Source: Halopiger xanaduensis SH-6
GTDB taxonomy: Archaea > Halobacteriota > Halobacteria > Halobacteriales > Natrialbaceae
Length of the DNA: 64,000 nt
Direction of reading: 5' to 3'
Assembly (NCBI RefSeq): GCF_000217715.1
Contig: NC_015666.1
Coordinates: 2,554,270 to 2,618,269, forward strand
Shown: positions 51,091 to 58,766 of the stretch, piece after piece
How positions within the stretch are numbered: position 1 is the stretch's first letter
How the letters are laid out: each line of letters starts with the position of its first letter
The notes under the pieces: model-generated
Told to the model about the DNA's origin: nothing
What the model saw: the letters and a program-made list of their open reading frames with translations, nothing else
Databases searched by the model: none
Translations under genes and position numbers: made by a program

Positions 51091-51149
51091 GGCGACTCGA
51101 AAGCGCTCGAGCGAACGTCGCTCGAGGGAGTGAGAGGAGCGAGAGCGAG

Positions 51150-51485
51150 TCAGGACGGCAGCGGGCACAGACTCGCCGTAAAGACCACCCGCTCGTCGGT
51201 CTCGTTTTTCGCGCCGTGGTCGACGCCGCGCTCGTGGTGGACGACCCCCGGCGCCTCGATTTCCTCGCTCTCGCCGTCCTGCAGGACCGTTACACTCCCC
51301 TCGAGGACGTGGAAGACGTTCGTGCTTTCGGCGTGCTCGTGGGGCTCGAGTTCCGCGCCCGGACCGAGCGCGAAGGCCTTGACGAGCACGTCGTCGGTGA
51401 CGACCAGTTCCGTGGTTTCGACCTCGCCGTCGGCCGGCTCGAGGTCGGCGACGGCGTCGCCGTACGCGTCGAGTGACGTGGACAT
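51150..51485 (-). CDS. Cupin domain protein
   Basis: 111 residues. Conserved cupin motif 1 is GPGAELEPHEHAESTNVFHV (His-x-His...Glu/His set) and motif 2 is APGVVHHERGVDHG, with VVFTASLCPLPS at the C-terminus. A single-domain metal-binding beta barrel; many small haloarchaeal cupins are of unknown function. Convergent with the asparagine-synthase-like gene. Confidence 0.85.
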   Translation of the reverse strand: MSTSLDAYGDAVADLEPADGEVETTELVVTDDVLVKAFALGPGAELEPHEHAESTNVFHVLEGSVTVLQDGESEEIEAPGVVHHERGVDHGAKNETDERVVFTASLCPLPS

Positions 51486-51543
51486 AACTGTAGCAGGACG
51501 ATTCGATACCGACGCTATAAACGATACCGCTCGTCAGATCGAG

Positions 51544-52635
51544 TCAGTCTTCGGTTTCGGTCGGGAGCGCGTCGGCGGGCTCGTCGGAGGTGTGCTCGGC
51601 GACCGTGCGACGGTTGGCCTCGCCGATGCGGTCGGCGGCTTCGGCGACGACGTCCTCGACGTGCTCCTGGACCGGACTCTCGTCGTCCTTGACGATCGGG
51701 CCTTCGCTGCCGTCGGCGCCGAAGTCCGGGTGGATCGGGATGCGACCCAGCAGCGGCGCGTCGTAGTTGTCGACGATCGTGTCCGCGCCTTCGGTACCGA
51801 ACAGCCCGTGCTGGTCGCCGCAGGACGGACAGACGAACGAACTCATGTTCTCGACGACGCCCAGCACCGGGGTATCGTGCTTGTTGAACATCTGGATCCC
51901 CTTGCGGGTGTCCTCTAAGGCCATCTCCTGGGGCGTCGTGACGACGACCGCACCCGTCACGGGCATCGACTGCAGCAGGTTCAGCGTCGCGTCGCCGGTC
52001 CCCGGCGGCAGGTCGACGATGAGGTAGTCGAGGCGACCCCACTCGACGCCCTCGAGGAACTTCATCATGAACTTGTTGACCATCGGCCCCCGGAGGATGG
52101 CGGGATCGTCCTCCTCCTCCATCATGAAGCCCATGCTGATCACGCGGACGCCGTCCGAGCGCGGCGGGACGATGTCCTCGTCGGGCGTGACGCCGGGTTC
52201 GCTCTCGACCGGCAGGATCTTGGGCACGTTCGGCCCGTGAATGTCGGCGTCCAGCAGGCCGACCATCGCGCCGCGCTTCTCGAGGCCGGCGGCGATGTTC
52301 GCCGCGACGGTCGTCTTCCCGACCCCGCCCTTCCCCGAGGCGACCGCGATGACGTTGCGCACCCGCGGGAGCACCTCGTCGTCGAAGCCGTGTTCCTCGC
52401 CGACGTGGGCTCGCAGGTCGGCCTCGAGGCCGACCTCGTCGCAGAGCTCGCGGATCCGGTTGCCCAGCTCCATTTCGGAGGGCGCGTAGGGGGCGTTGAA
52501 CGCGAGCGAGATGCGGGCGGTCTCGTCGTCGATTACGACATCGTTGACCAGCCCGAGGGTGACGATGTCCTCGCCGATATCGGGGTCCTCGATGTCCTCG
52601 AGTTTGATTTTGAGTTCGTGTTCTGTGATGCTCAT
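51544..52635 (-). CDS. Mrp/NBP35 family Fe-S cluster carrier ATPase
   Basis: 363 residues. N-terminal MIP18/DUF59 domain (residues about 1-85, LEDIEDPDIGEDIVTLGLVN), then a P-loop NTPase of the ParA/MinD type, VIAVASGKGGVGKTTVAANI, GLLDADIHGPNVPKIL, and DYLIVDLPPGTGDATLNLLQ. The CxxC motif FVCPSCGDQHGLFG near residue 255 can bind a bridging [4Fe-4S] cluster. Role: assembly or delivery of Fe-S clusters; the nearby Fe-S/NrfD operon would need such clusters. Confidence 0.93.
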   Translation of the reverse strand: MSITEHELKIKLEDIEDPDIGEDIVTLGLVNDVVIDDETARISLAFNAPYAPSEMELGNRIRELCDEVGLEADLRAHVGEEHGFDDEVLPRVRNVIAVASGKGGVGKTTVAANIAAGLEKRGAMVGLLDADIHGPNVPKILPVESEPGVTPDEDIVPPRSDGVRVISMGFMMEEEDDPAILRGPMVNKFMMKFLEGVEWGRLDYLIVDLPPGTGDATLNLLQSMPVTGAVVVTTPQEMALEDTRKGIQMFNKHDTPVLGVVENMSSFVCPSCGDQHGLFGTEGADTIVDNYDAPLLGRIPIHPDFGADGSEGPIVKDDESPVQEHVEDVVAEAADRIGEANRRTVAEHTSDEPADALPTETED

Positions 52636-52759
52636 AGTGCGTCGATGTGCGTATCCGAATAGAAGTAGCCGACGGGGATACGTGTGATGGTTCGGGACCC
52701 TACCAGTGGCGCGGTAGCCGCCGATCTCGGCGGCCCTGGGTCCGCCTCGAACCGTCGGG

Positions 52760-53071
52760 TTATCCCGGACCGACCGGGCCGATCGGCTCGGGCATGCCGC
52801 CGTAGAAGACGATGCCGATCAGCACGGTCAGGAAGAACATCCCGACCCACATCGACGTCGTCAGCCCGACGAGGTAGGAGACGCCGAGCAGTCCGGTCTT
52901 CGTGTTTCGCGGCGAACCGACGAACCAGGCGATGATCATGACGTAGACGGGAACGAGGATGACCGCGAAGATGAGCCAGGTGCCGGTGTTTGGAAACCCG
53001 GTCACGCCCGCGGTCCCCTCGTAGCCGTGATACAGGGCCTCGAGTGCTGCAGGCCCGGCTGGGGATGGCAT
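52760..53071 (-). CDS. Small two-helix membrane subunit, copy B
   Basis: 103 residues with two strong transmembrane helices (LIFAVILVPVYVMIIAWFVG; SMWVGMFFLTVLIGIVFYGG) joined by SPRNTKTGLLGVSYLVGLTT. It is a near-duplicate of the protein at 53246-53560, very similar in the second half. The conserved start LYHGYEGTAGVTGFPNTGTW includes possible ligands His and Tyr. The pair probably forms accessory subunits of the NrfD-type complex encoded upstream. Not a recognised family to me. Confidence 0.7.
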   Translation of the reverse strand: MPSPAGPAALEALYHGYEGTAGVTGFPNTGTWLIFAVILVPVYVMIIAWFVGSPRNTKTGLLGVSYLVGLTTSMWVGMFFLTVLIGIVFYGGMPEPIGPVGPG

Positions 53072-53245
53072 ACGTTACGTTTCACGATCGCTGTCGTGGT
53101 GGTAGTGCCTGCATTTGCGCGGTCACCGCCGTGCGGCCAGCGACGCTGCACGCTCACCGGAGCACCCGCAGTCACTGCTCACGAACGGACGCACAAAAGA
53201 ACGAAAATCGGTCGAACGGCGATACGGACGGCGACGCGACGGTCC

Positions 53246-53560
53246 TTACGGACCGGGCGCCGCGAGCGGTTCGGGCATGCCGCCGTAGAAGAGAATGCCG
53301 ATCAGCACGGTCAGGAAGAACATCCCGACCCACATCGACGTCGTTAGCCCGGCGAGGTAGGAGACGCCGAGCAGTCCCGTCTTCGTATCGCGCGGCTTTC
53401 CGGTAAACCACGCGATGAGCATGATGTAGATCGGCACCAGGATCAGCGCGAAGATGACCCAGGTCCCCTCGTTGACGAAGCCGGTGAAGCCCTCGGTCCC
53501 GTCGTAGCCGTGGTACAGGACCGACGAGGCGGCGGCAGCGAGCGTCGTGGCGAAGCTCAT
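53246..53560 (-). CDS. Small two-helix membrane subunit, copy A
   Basis: 104 residues; helices LIFALILVPIYIMLIAWFTG-like region (WVIFALILVPIYIMLIAW) and SMWVGMFFLTVLIGILFYGG. Starts inside the stop of the NrfD gene (4-nt overlap at 53557-53560), so it is in the same operon. Copy B lies 174 nt further downstream. Similar in size and topology to small anchor subunits of respiratory complexes, but no assigned function. Confidence 0.75.
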   Translation of the reverse strand: MSFATTLAAAASSVLYHGYDGTEGFTGFVNEGTWVIFALILVPIYIMLIAWFTGKPRDTKTGLLGVSYLAGLTTSMWVGMFFLTVLIGILFYGGMPEPLAAPGP

Positions 53561-54966
53561 GCTTTCACCTCCGGTTCGGACGCAGCGTCAGTCGGTTCGT
53601 CGTGACCGTGCTCGTGGCCGTGGTCGCCGCGCAGGTGTTCGATCGCGTGGAGTTCGACGACCGGAACGAGACGGGAGATGCTGAGGAAGAACAGCACTAC
53701 CAGCCCGATCGTGCCGGCCAGCGAGAGCCACTCGATCGCGCTCGGGAAGTAGGTCCCGGGCACGTTCGCGTAGATGTCGAAGGTCGGGTGCAGGAACCCT
53801 TCCACGACGAACAGCAGCTTCTCGAGGAAGGTCGCCGTGAGGACGACGAAGCCGGCCGCGAGGGCGCGCTTCTTGCTGAACAGCGCCGGTCGGATGCCCT
53901 GCAGGAAGATGAACGCCAGCGTGCCCAGGACCATCAGCATCGAGGTGATGTAGATGGGGTGGCCGAGCTTGCCCGCGGTGGCGTGGGCCTGGTCGAGCGG
54001 GCCAAGGAACGACCCGTTGACCAGCTGCTGGAGCTGGAACCAGAGGAACAGCAGGCAGAAGAACCCGAGCCACAGGAGCAGCCCGCGGAAGATGTCGTCC
54101 GTGATGATGTGGTCCCAGTCGTAGGCGCGGCGGAACGCGTACGACAGCAGGATCACGCCGCTGATCGCCGACGTGAGCGCGATCGAGAGGAACTGCGGCC
54201 CCTGAATCGCGCCGGTCCAGGACGGCATCGCCGGGAGCAGGGAGAACAGCCACGGGATGACGCCGCCGTGGAGCAGGAGCGGGGCCATGATGATGACGGC
54301 GGCGGCGAGCCACCAGACCATCCGCTCGATGACTTCGTCTTCTTTCTCCGTGTAGCCGATCGTCAGCGCGTCGTAGACCAGCCCGTACAGGTCGGGAAGC
54401 TGGACGCCGCCGACCTTCGGTTCGAACGACGGGAGGTCGTCGCGCAGGCGGCTGACGTCGTACCGTAGCGTCAGGCCGAGGTAGGTCGCGGTCATCACGA
54501 AGTACGCCGTGATGACGGTCACGTCCCACACCAGCGGCGAGTTGTTGACCGTGATGTGGTAGTGCCCGATGACGCTCGTCACCATCCGGTCCGGACGTCC
54601 CATGTGGACCAGAATGTAGAAACCGGCCGCGGAGAGGCCGGCCAGCGTCAGCATCTCGGCGAGGCGCGCGATCGGCATGTATCGCTCCATGCCGAGCAGG
54701 CGAACCGCCGCGGAGAGGATGATCCCCCCGTGGGCGATCCCGACCCACCAGATGAACGCGCCGATGTACAGGCCCCACGTGGAGCCGCCGCCGCTCCCCC
54801 AGTCGCCGAGGCCGGTGACGATCAGCCCCTGCTGGAGCTGGTAGGCCCAGGCGACGAGGAACGCACCCAGCGCCAGGGCGGAGACGCCAAAGAGCGCCAG
54901 GTACTTCTTCGAGAACTTGTTGACCGGGCGGAGGATGTCCGCCTCGGAGGGCGTTTTCGTGCTCAC
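53557..54966 (-). CDS. NrfD/PsrC-like membrane quinol-oxidising subunit
   Basis: 469 residues with nine to ten transmembrane helices. The family look is clear: FGVSALALGAFLVAWAYQLQ, WGLYIGAFIWWVGIAHGGII, SAAVRLLGMERYMPIARLAE, FYILVHMGRPDRMVTSVIGH and a His-rich C-terminus (HGHEHGHDE). NrfD proteins bind quinones and exchange electrons with an Fe-S partner; similar subunits occur in polysulphide reductase, ACIII and other complexes. Its ATG overlaps the stop of the Fe-S gene (ATGA). Confidence 0.9.
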   Translation of the reverse strand: MSTKTPSEADILRPVNKFSKKYLALFGVSALALGAFLVAWAYQLQQGLIVTGLGDWGSGGGSTWGLYIGAFIWWVGIAHGGIILSAAVRLLGMERYMPIARLAEMLTLAGLSAAGFYILVHMGRPDRMVTSVIGHYHITVNNSPLVWDVTVITAYFVMTATYLGLTLRYDVSRLRDDLPSFEPKVGGVQLPDLYGLVYDALTIGYTEKEDEVIERMVWWLAAAVIIMAPLLLHGGVIPWLFSLLPAMPSWTGAIQGPQFLSIALTSAISGVILLSYAFRRAYDWDHIITDDIFRGLLLWLGFFCLLFLWFQLQQLVNGSFLGPLDQAHATAGKLGHPIYITSMLMVLGTLAFIFLQGIRPALFSKKRALAAGFVVLTATFLEKLLFVVEGFLHPTFDIYANVPGTYFPSAIEWLSLAGTIGLVVLFFLSISRLVPVVELHAIEHLRGDHGHEHGHDEPTDAASEPEVKA

Positions 54967-56642
54967 AGCGACACCCCCGCGTCGCCGACGGTCCCCTCGT
55001 CGAGGACGTCTTCCTTGCGGTTGTCGACCATTGCGACCTCACTGCCGTCGGAGCGCGTGTAGGTCACGTCGCCGTAGCTGTTCGGCCCGTCGACCTGGTG
55101 GGCTTCCGGACCGGGCTCCTGCCCGATGTACGTGATGTTCGGGTTGGTGCCGATATCCTCGAGCAGCTTGAACTTGTTGCTGGGGTTGCCGGCGTACTCG
55201 CGCAGCCGACTGGCGGCGTCGTCCTCCTCGCCGTCGCCGAGGCGCAGTTCCGACAGGACCTCCTCGCTCTCGAGGTCGACGTACTCCTCGAGCGCGTCGA
55301 GGGACTCGAGGATCGACTGCTCCGTCTCGAGGATGCTGTTGTTCTCCTCGTCGCCGGGGCCGAGCCGCTCGCTGACGATGTCGATCGCCTTCATGACGCT
55401 GACGAGATCGCTGTCGATCTCGAGCGCCTCGAGGGCGGATTCGAAGTCGTCGTCGTCGCTGAGGGCCTCGTCGATCTCGTCCGTCGACGGGACGGAGAAG
55501 CTGATGTCGATGATCGCGCGGCTCTTGCTCGGGTGTTCGCGGTGCTGGTACGCGTCGCTGCGCTCGCTCTTGACGTTGCCGAACTGGATCGCGTTCGGCG
55601 GACAAGCGCGCTCGCAAGCGGTGGTGCCGACGTACTCTTCGCCCTGCTGGCCGTCCTGCATGGACGGGCACATCGTACACTTGCTCATCGTGCCGCGGGG
55701 CGAGCGACTGTCGACCCAGCGGTCCTCGCCGTTCTCGTACTCGGCGTGGGTGATCTCCTTCGGATCGTCGACCTCCGCGCCGCCGTGTCCGGTGATTTCC
55801 TCGTGGGCCACGTCGGGTTCGTCCCACTGGAAGTAGTTGACGCCGTAGGGACAGGCGACCTGACAGTACCGGCAGCCGATACAGACGTCGTAGTCGGTCA
55901 GCACCAGCCCGTCCTTGTCGCGGGTGTGGCGGGCCGTGGTCGGACAGACCTTCTCACAGGGCGCGTCCGTACAGTGCTGGCACGGACGCACGAGCATGTT
56001 CTGCTCGACCCCGCCCATCACGTCGGGGGCCGGGGAGCCGCCGGCGGTGAGTTCGTCCTCGAAGGCCATGACGTACATCCAGTTGACGCCCTGGTCGAGG
56101 TCGTTCTCCGACGCGCAGGCGGTCATACAGGAGAGACAGCCGTCACACCGCTCGAGGTCGATCGTCATCCCCCACTGGGTGTCGCGCTCGTGGATGTCCT
56201 GCGCCTCGGTGTGGCCGCCGCCGTGGCCGCCTTCGTCGCCGGCTTCGGCGATGTTCTGCTGGCCGGCTTCGGCGGTTCCCCACGCGCCGAGCCCGACGGC
56301 CGCCGCGCCGGCGCCCATCTTCTTCATCGCGCCGCGTCGGGTATCTTCGCCGTCACCGCTGAACTTGTCGAGCATCCGGCCGACCGTCCCCTTCGCTTCC
56401 TCCTGGGCGGCCTCGAATGCCTCAGCGGTTGGGCGGTTGTCCTCGCCGAACTCCTCCATCACGTCCTCGTGATACTTCTCGTGGAATTCGGCTTCGGAGA
56501 GCTCGCCCTTGGTGACCCGCATCGCGTCCTGGGCCATTTTCATACCGAGTTCCGTATCGTACTCGGTATCGTCGAGCATCTCCTCGAGTTCGTCTTCCCA
56601 CTCGCTTCCGAGTGGGTGGAATGATTCATCGTCCGTACTCAT
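54963..56642 (-). CDS. Four-cluster Fe-S electron-transfer protein with ferredoxin N-terminal domain
   Basis: 559 residues. An N-terminal acidic helical domain (about 1-95) precedes an internal twin-arginine stretch DTRRGAMKKMGAGAAAVGLG. Four cysteine groups follow: CDGCLSCMTACASE, CQHCTDAPCEKVCPTTA, CIGCRYCQVACPYG, and CTMC with ACERACPP later. These bind four [4Fe-4S] clusters, as in the beta subunit of complex iron-sulphur molybdoenzymes. A C-terminal helical region of about 180 residues is additional. TATA-like GGCGTATACAG (about 56662-56672) gives a leaderless mRNA. No catalytic subunit is adjacent. Confidence 0.9.
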   Translation of the reverse strand: MSTDDESFHPLGSEWEDELEEMLDDTEYDTELGMKMAQDAMRVTKGELSEAEFHEKYHEDVMEEFGEDNRPTAEAFEAAQEEAKGTVGRMLDKFSGDGEDTRRGAMKKMGAGAAAVGLGAWGTAEAGQQNIAEAGDEGGHGGGHTEAQDIHERDTQWGMTIDLERCDGCLSCMTACASENDLDQGVNWMYVMAFEDELTAGGSPAPDVMGGVEQNMLVRPCQHCTDAPCEKVCPTTARHTRDKDGLVLTDYDVCIGCRYCQVACPYGVNYFQWDEPDVAHEEITGHGGAEVDDPKEITHAEYENGEDRWVDSRSPRGTMSKCTMCPSMQDGQQGEEYVGTTACERACPPNAIQFGNVKSERSDAYQHREHPSKSRAIIDISFSVPSTDEIDEALSDDDDFESALEALEIDSDLVSVMKAIDIVSERLGPGDEENNSILETEQSILESLDALEEYVDLESEEVLSELRLGDGEEDDAASRLREYAGNPSNKFKLLEDIGTNPNITYIGQEPGPEAHQVDGPNSYGDVTYTRSDGSEVAMVDNRKEDVLDEGTVGDAGVSL

Positions 56643-56981
56643 TCAGTTAGAACACCTCTGTATACGCCGTTTTCGTGCAGCAGTAACTTGCTGGGGTGCA
56701 CTTTAACATATCTATCTGTGCTCCTCTAACCCGGGACTCGCAACTAGACGCGGTTCAAATGTAGACCCGATTTCCACGGCGCGAGAATCGGGCCGAACAT
56801 ATTCGCATCTATAAGTTAGATTGCTATCGACCTCCGTTACATCTCGTGTCACACGTTACCGCAATTCGTTACGCGAAACCGGCCGAGCCATAAATCGACT
56901 CGAGGGCCGTAAACCGCTCGAGGACGGCCCGGCCGCTCGTTCGGCTCAAAATATTTGTCGCGAGCGCGCCGACCGTCACGT
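56643..56981. other. Regulatory gap with an unassigned CGAA-N4-TTCG promoter
   Basis: 338 nt between the Fe-S operon and the cupin gene. It holds the Fe-S operon TATA (about 56667) and an inverted GCACTTTAAC...CTGTGC element (56699-56723). A CGAACATATTCG site (56794-56805) is followed at once by the TATA-like CTATAAG (56809-56815) pointing right. The distance to the TATA matches those at the regulated genes, but the only start codon at the right place is GTG 56846, which opens a 15-codon frame (TAA at 56891). Function of this promoter is unknown. Confidence 0.5.
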
Positions 56982-57326
56982 ATGGCCGACGACCAGCAGC
57001 GGACGCCGACGGAAACGCGCTCGCTCGACTCCCTCGAGCAACGACCCCACGCGCGGGTGTTCGACGGCGAGCCGAAAACGATCCGGCTCGCGCTCGAGGA
57101 AGGCGACGAGATCGCACCCCACCAGCATCCGGATCGGGAAATCGTCTTCCACGTGCTGGAGGGACGCGTCTCGATTACGCTCGGCGACGACGATCACGAT
57201 CACGAGGTCGCGGCGGGCGAACTGATTCGGTTCGACGGCGCACAGGACATCGCGCCGACCGCGCTCGCGGATACCACGGCGGTACTGGTGCTCGCGCCGC
57301 GGGCTGCGACTGGCGACGCGACGTAA
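56982..57326 (+). CDS. Small cupin protein
   Basis: 114 residues from the ATG at 56982. Cupin motif EEGDEIAPHQHPDREIVFHV (His-x-His-x4-Glu) and VAAGELIRFDGAQDIAPTAL, with HDHEV between. TATA-like CAAAATATTTG (56946-56956) lies 28 nt upstream. A member of the small cupins often found with anaerobic respiration genes in haloarchaea. Its stop touches the stop of the convergent regulator gene (57327). Confidence 0.83.
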   Translation: MADDQQRTPTETRSLDSLEQRPHARVFDGEPKTIRLALEEGDEIAPHQHPDREIVFHVLEGRVSITLGDDDHDHEVAAGELIRFDGAQDIAPTALADTTAVLVLAPRAATGDAT

Positions 57327-58001
57327 TTAGTTCGCCGCGAGTTGTTCCTCGAGCGACTCCTCCCCGTCGAGCCCGGGCAGATCCTCGACGAACCGCTTGA
57401 TGATCGCCTCCTCGGCCCGGTGGAGCGTCTCGCTGCAGGTCGATTTCGCGATGTCGAGGTGTTCCGCCAGTTCCGTCAGCGAACACTGCCGCGGCGTGTC
57501 GTAGTACCCCTTCTCGACGGCGGCGGCGACGACCTCGAGTTGGCGCTCCGAGAGGAGTTGACTCTCGTGGAGCCGCTCGCGGACGTTGTCGATGCGGTAC
57601 TGGAGCCCGAAGTGCTCGAGTTGCTCGGCGAGTTCGGCGAGCCGGTCCCGCGATCCCGTCACCTCGATGGTCGCCTCGCCGTCGGCGATCTCGACGGGGA
57701 GTTCGATCGGCATCCCCGACTCCTGCGAGGAAAAGAGCAGGAGCGGCGCGGTCGTCTCGAAGTGGACCGTCGCCTCGTTGTCGCTCCACTGCGCGAGCGT
57801 GAGCTCGGTGATCTGGGGGTGCTCCGTCATGTCGTCGACGATCTCCGGTACCTTCGACCCGGCGATCCGAACGAGCGCGAACCCCGTGTCGGATCCCGGA
57901 ACGCCCGCTAACACGCGAAACGTCGCGTCGGGATACTCCGTGGAGAGCTGCTGGATCCAGAGCTGGTCGGGCATCGTGACCGTCAGTGTCGCCTGTGCCA
58001 T
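57327..58001 (-). CDS. HTH-10 (Bat-like) DNA-binding regulator
   Basis: 224 residues from the ATG at 58001. The C-terminal HTH_10 domain reads LSERQLEVVAAAVEKGYYDT, TELAEHLDIAKSTCSETLHR. The N-terminal domain (beta-rich, PDQLWIQQLSTEYPDATFRV) resembles bacterioopsin-activator-like proteins but has no N-terminal Cys cluster; the two Cys lie in the HTH. It is divergent from three DUF2249 genes, and CGAATATGTTCG (58040-58051) is centred 44.5 nt before its own start, so it probably autoregulates. Role as the regulator of the whole cluster is inferred. Confidence 0.85.
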   Translation of the reverse strand: MAQATLTVTMPDQLWIQQLSTEYPDATFRVLAGVPGSDTGFALVRIAGSKVPEIVDDMTEHPQITELTLAQWSDNEATVHFETTAPLLLFSSQESGMPIELPVEIADGEATIEVTGSRDRLAELAEQLEHFGLQYRIDNVRERLHESQLLSERQLEVVAAAVEKGYYDTPRQCSLTELAEHLDIAKSTCSETLHRAEEAIIKRFVEDLPGLDGEESLEEQLAAN

Positions 58002-58039
58002 ACGCGAATATCCTAGGTGTAGCTCTATACCCGTAGCGA

Positions 58040-58051
58040 CGAATATGTTCG
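58040..58051 (-). promoter_or_regulatory. CGAA-N4-TTCG site 1 (regulator gene)
   Basis: CGAATATGTTCG, centred 44.5 nt upstream of the HTH-10 regulator ATG (58001). A TATA-like GGTATAG (58026-58032 region) on the minus strand lies between. Spacing is the same as at the DUF2249 genes. Confidence 0.65.
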
Positions 58052-58084
58052 TCGGAATTCCTACGGCGTGGGAATTCCCCCGCA

Positions 58085-58096
58085 CGAACACGTTCG
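58085..58096 (+). promoter_or_regulatory. CGAA-N4-TTCG site 2 (first DUF2249 gene)
   Basis: CGAACACGTTCG, centred 45.5 nt upstream of the ATG at 58136. The TATA region is poor (AACACGAAT), as expected when an activator is needed. Confidence 0.65.
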
Positions 58097-58135
58097 CAGG
58101 AATGCCCAACACGAATCCGGCGGTATCCACAACCG

Positions 58136-58360
58136 ATGGCAACTAACACCGCTGACCGCACGCTCGACGTGCGCGAGATCGATGGCCCGCCGTTCGACGA
58201 CATCATGTCGGCGCTGCGCACGCTGAACGCGGGCGAACGCCTCGAGTTGATCGCGCCCTTCGAGCCGAAGCCCCTCTACAACGTGCTCGAGTCGCGCGGC
58301 TATACCTACGAGAGCGAGCAGCGCGACGGGGTCTGGCACGTGTTAATCGAGGAGGCCTGA
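58136..58360 (+). CDS. DUF2249 (TusA-like) protein 1
   Basis: 74 residues. Starts MATNTADRTLDVREIDGPPF, carries the core FEPKPLYNVLESRGYTYESE and ends VWHVLIEEA, as in DUF2249 proteins, which share the TusA (SirA) beta-alpha-beta fold. Found with NirK and other denitrification genes in haloarchaea. Possibly binds a redox- or metal-cofactor or a partner protein; function not established. It has its own promoter with a CGAA-N4-TTCG site. Confidence 0.83.
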   Translation: MATNTADRTLDVREIDGPPFDDIMSALRTLNAGERLELIAPFEPKPLYNVLESRGYTYESEQRDGVWHVLIEEA

Positions 58361-58395
58361 TCCGGCACGACGGCGATCTGCCTCGGTCCGAGATG

Positions 58396-58407
58396 CGAAC
58401 GTGTTCG
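58396..58407 (+). promoter_or_regulatory. CGAA-N4-TTCG site 3 (second DUF2249 gene)
   Basis: CGAACGTGTTCG, centred 46.5 nt upstream of the ATG at 58448. Same layout as sites 1 and 2. Confidence 0.65.
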
Positions 58408-58447
58408 GGCAAACACGGACGGGAGCGCCGAACCGACGTCCACCCGC

Positions 58448-58681
58448 ATGACGCGACTCGACGTCAGGGACATCCCGCCGGTGAACCGCCACCCGACCAT
58501 CCACGAGGAGTTCGAGGACTTAGCGCCCGGCGAGACGCTAACGATCGTCAACGATCACGAGCCGAAGCCGCTGTTCTACGAGTTCCAGGCCGAAGTCGAG
58601 AGCTTCGACGCCGACAACTACGAGGTCGAACGGGTCGGCCCGGAGGAATTCGTCGCGAAGTTCCCGAAAGTAGAGGCGTAG
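58448..58681 (+). CDS. DUF2249 (TusA-like) protein 2
   Basis: 77 residues. MTRLDVRDIPPVNRHPTIHE, then DLAPGETLTIVNDHEPKPLF and YEVERVGPEEFVAKFPKVEA. Matches paralogue 1 at LDVR(D/E)I and EPKPL. An activator site and promoter of its own precede it, so expression can differ from the neighbours in spite of the tandem order. Confidence 0.83.
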   Translation: MTRLDVRDIPPVNRHPTIHEEFEDLAPGETLTIVNDHEPKPLFYEFQAEVESFDADNYEVERVGPEEFVAKFPKVEA

Positions 58682-58716
58682 AGCCACAGCCGCGGTGTCG
58701 GTCACGGCTTCCCGAC

Positions 58717-58728
58717 CGAACACGTACG
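58717..58728 (+). promoter_or_regulatory. CGAA-N4-TTCG-like site 4, one mismatch (third DUF2249 gene)
   Basis: CGAACACGTACG: the right arm reads TACG rather than TTCG. Centred 44.5 nt upstream of the ATG at 58767, the same position as in sites 1-3, so it is likely functional though weaker. Confidence 0.5.
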
Positions 58729-58766
58729 GCACGAAAGATAGCTCGCTTCCCGTCGATCACTCGCGT

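Noticed and set aside
55098-56624. Plus-strand frame of about 500 codons opposite the Fe-S protein gene
   Set aside because: Antisense to conserved cysteine clusters; no recognisable fold.
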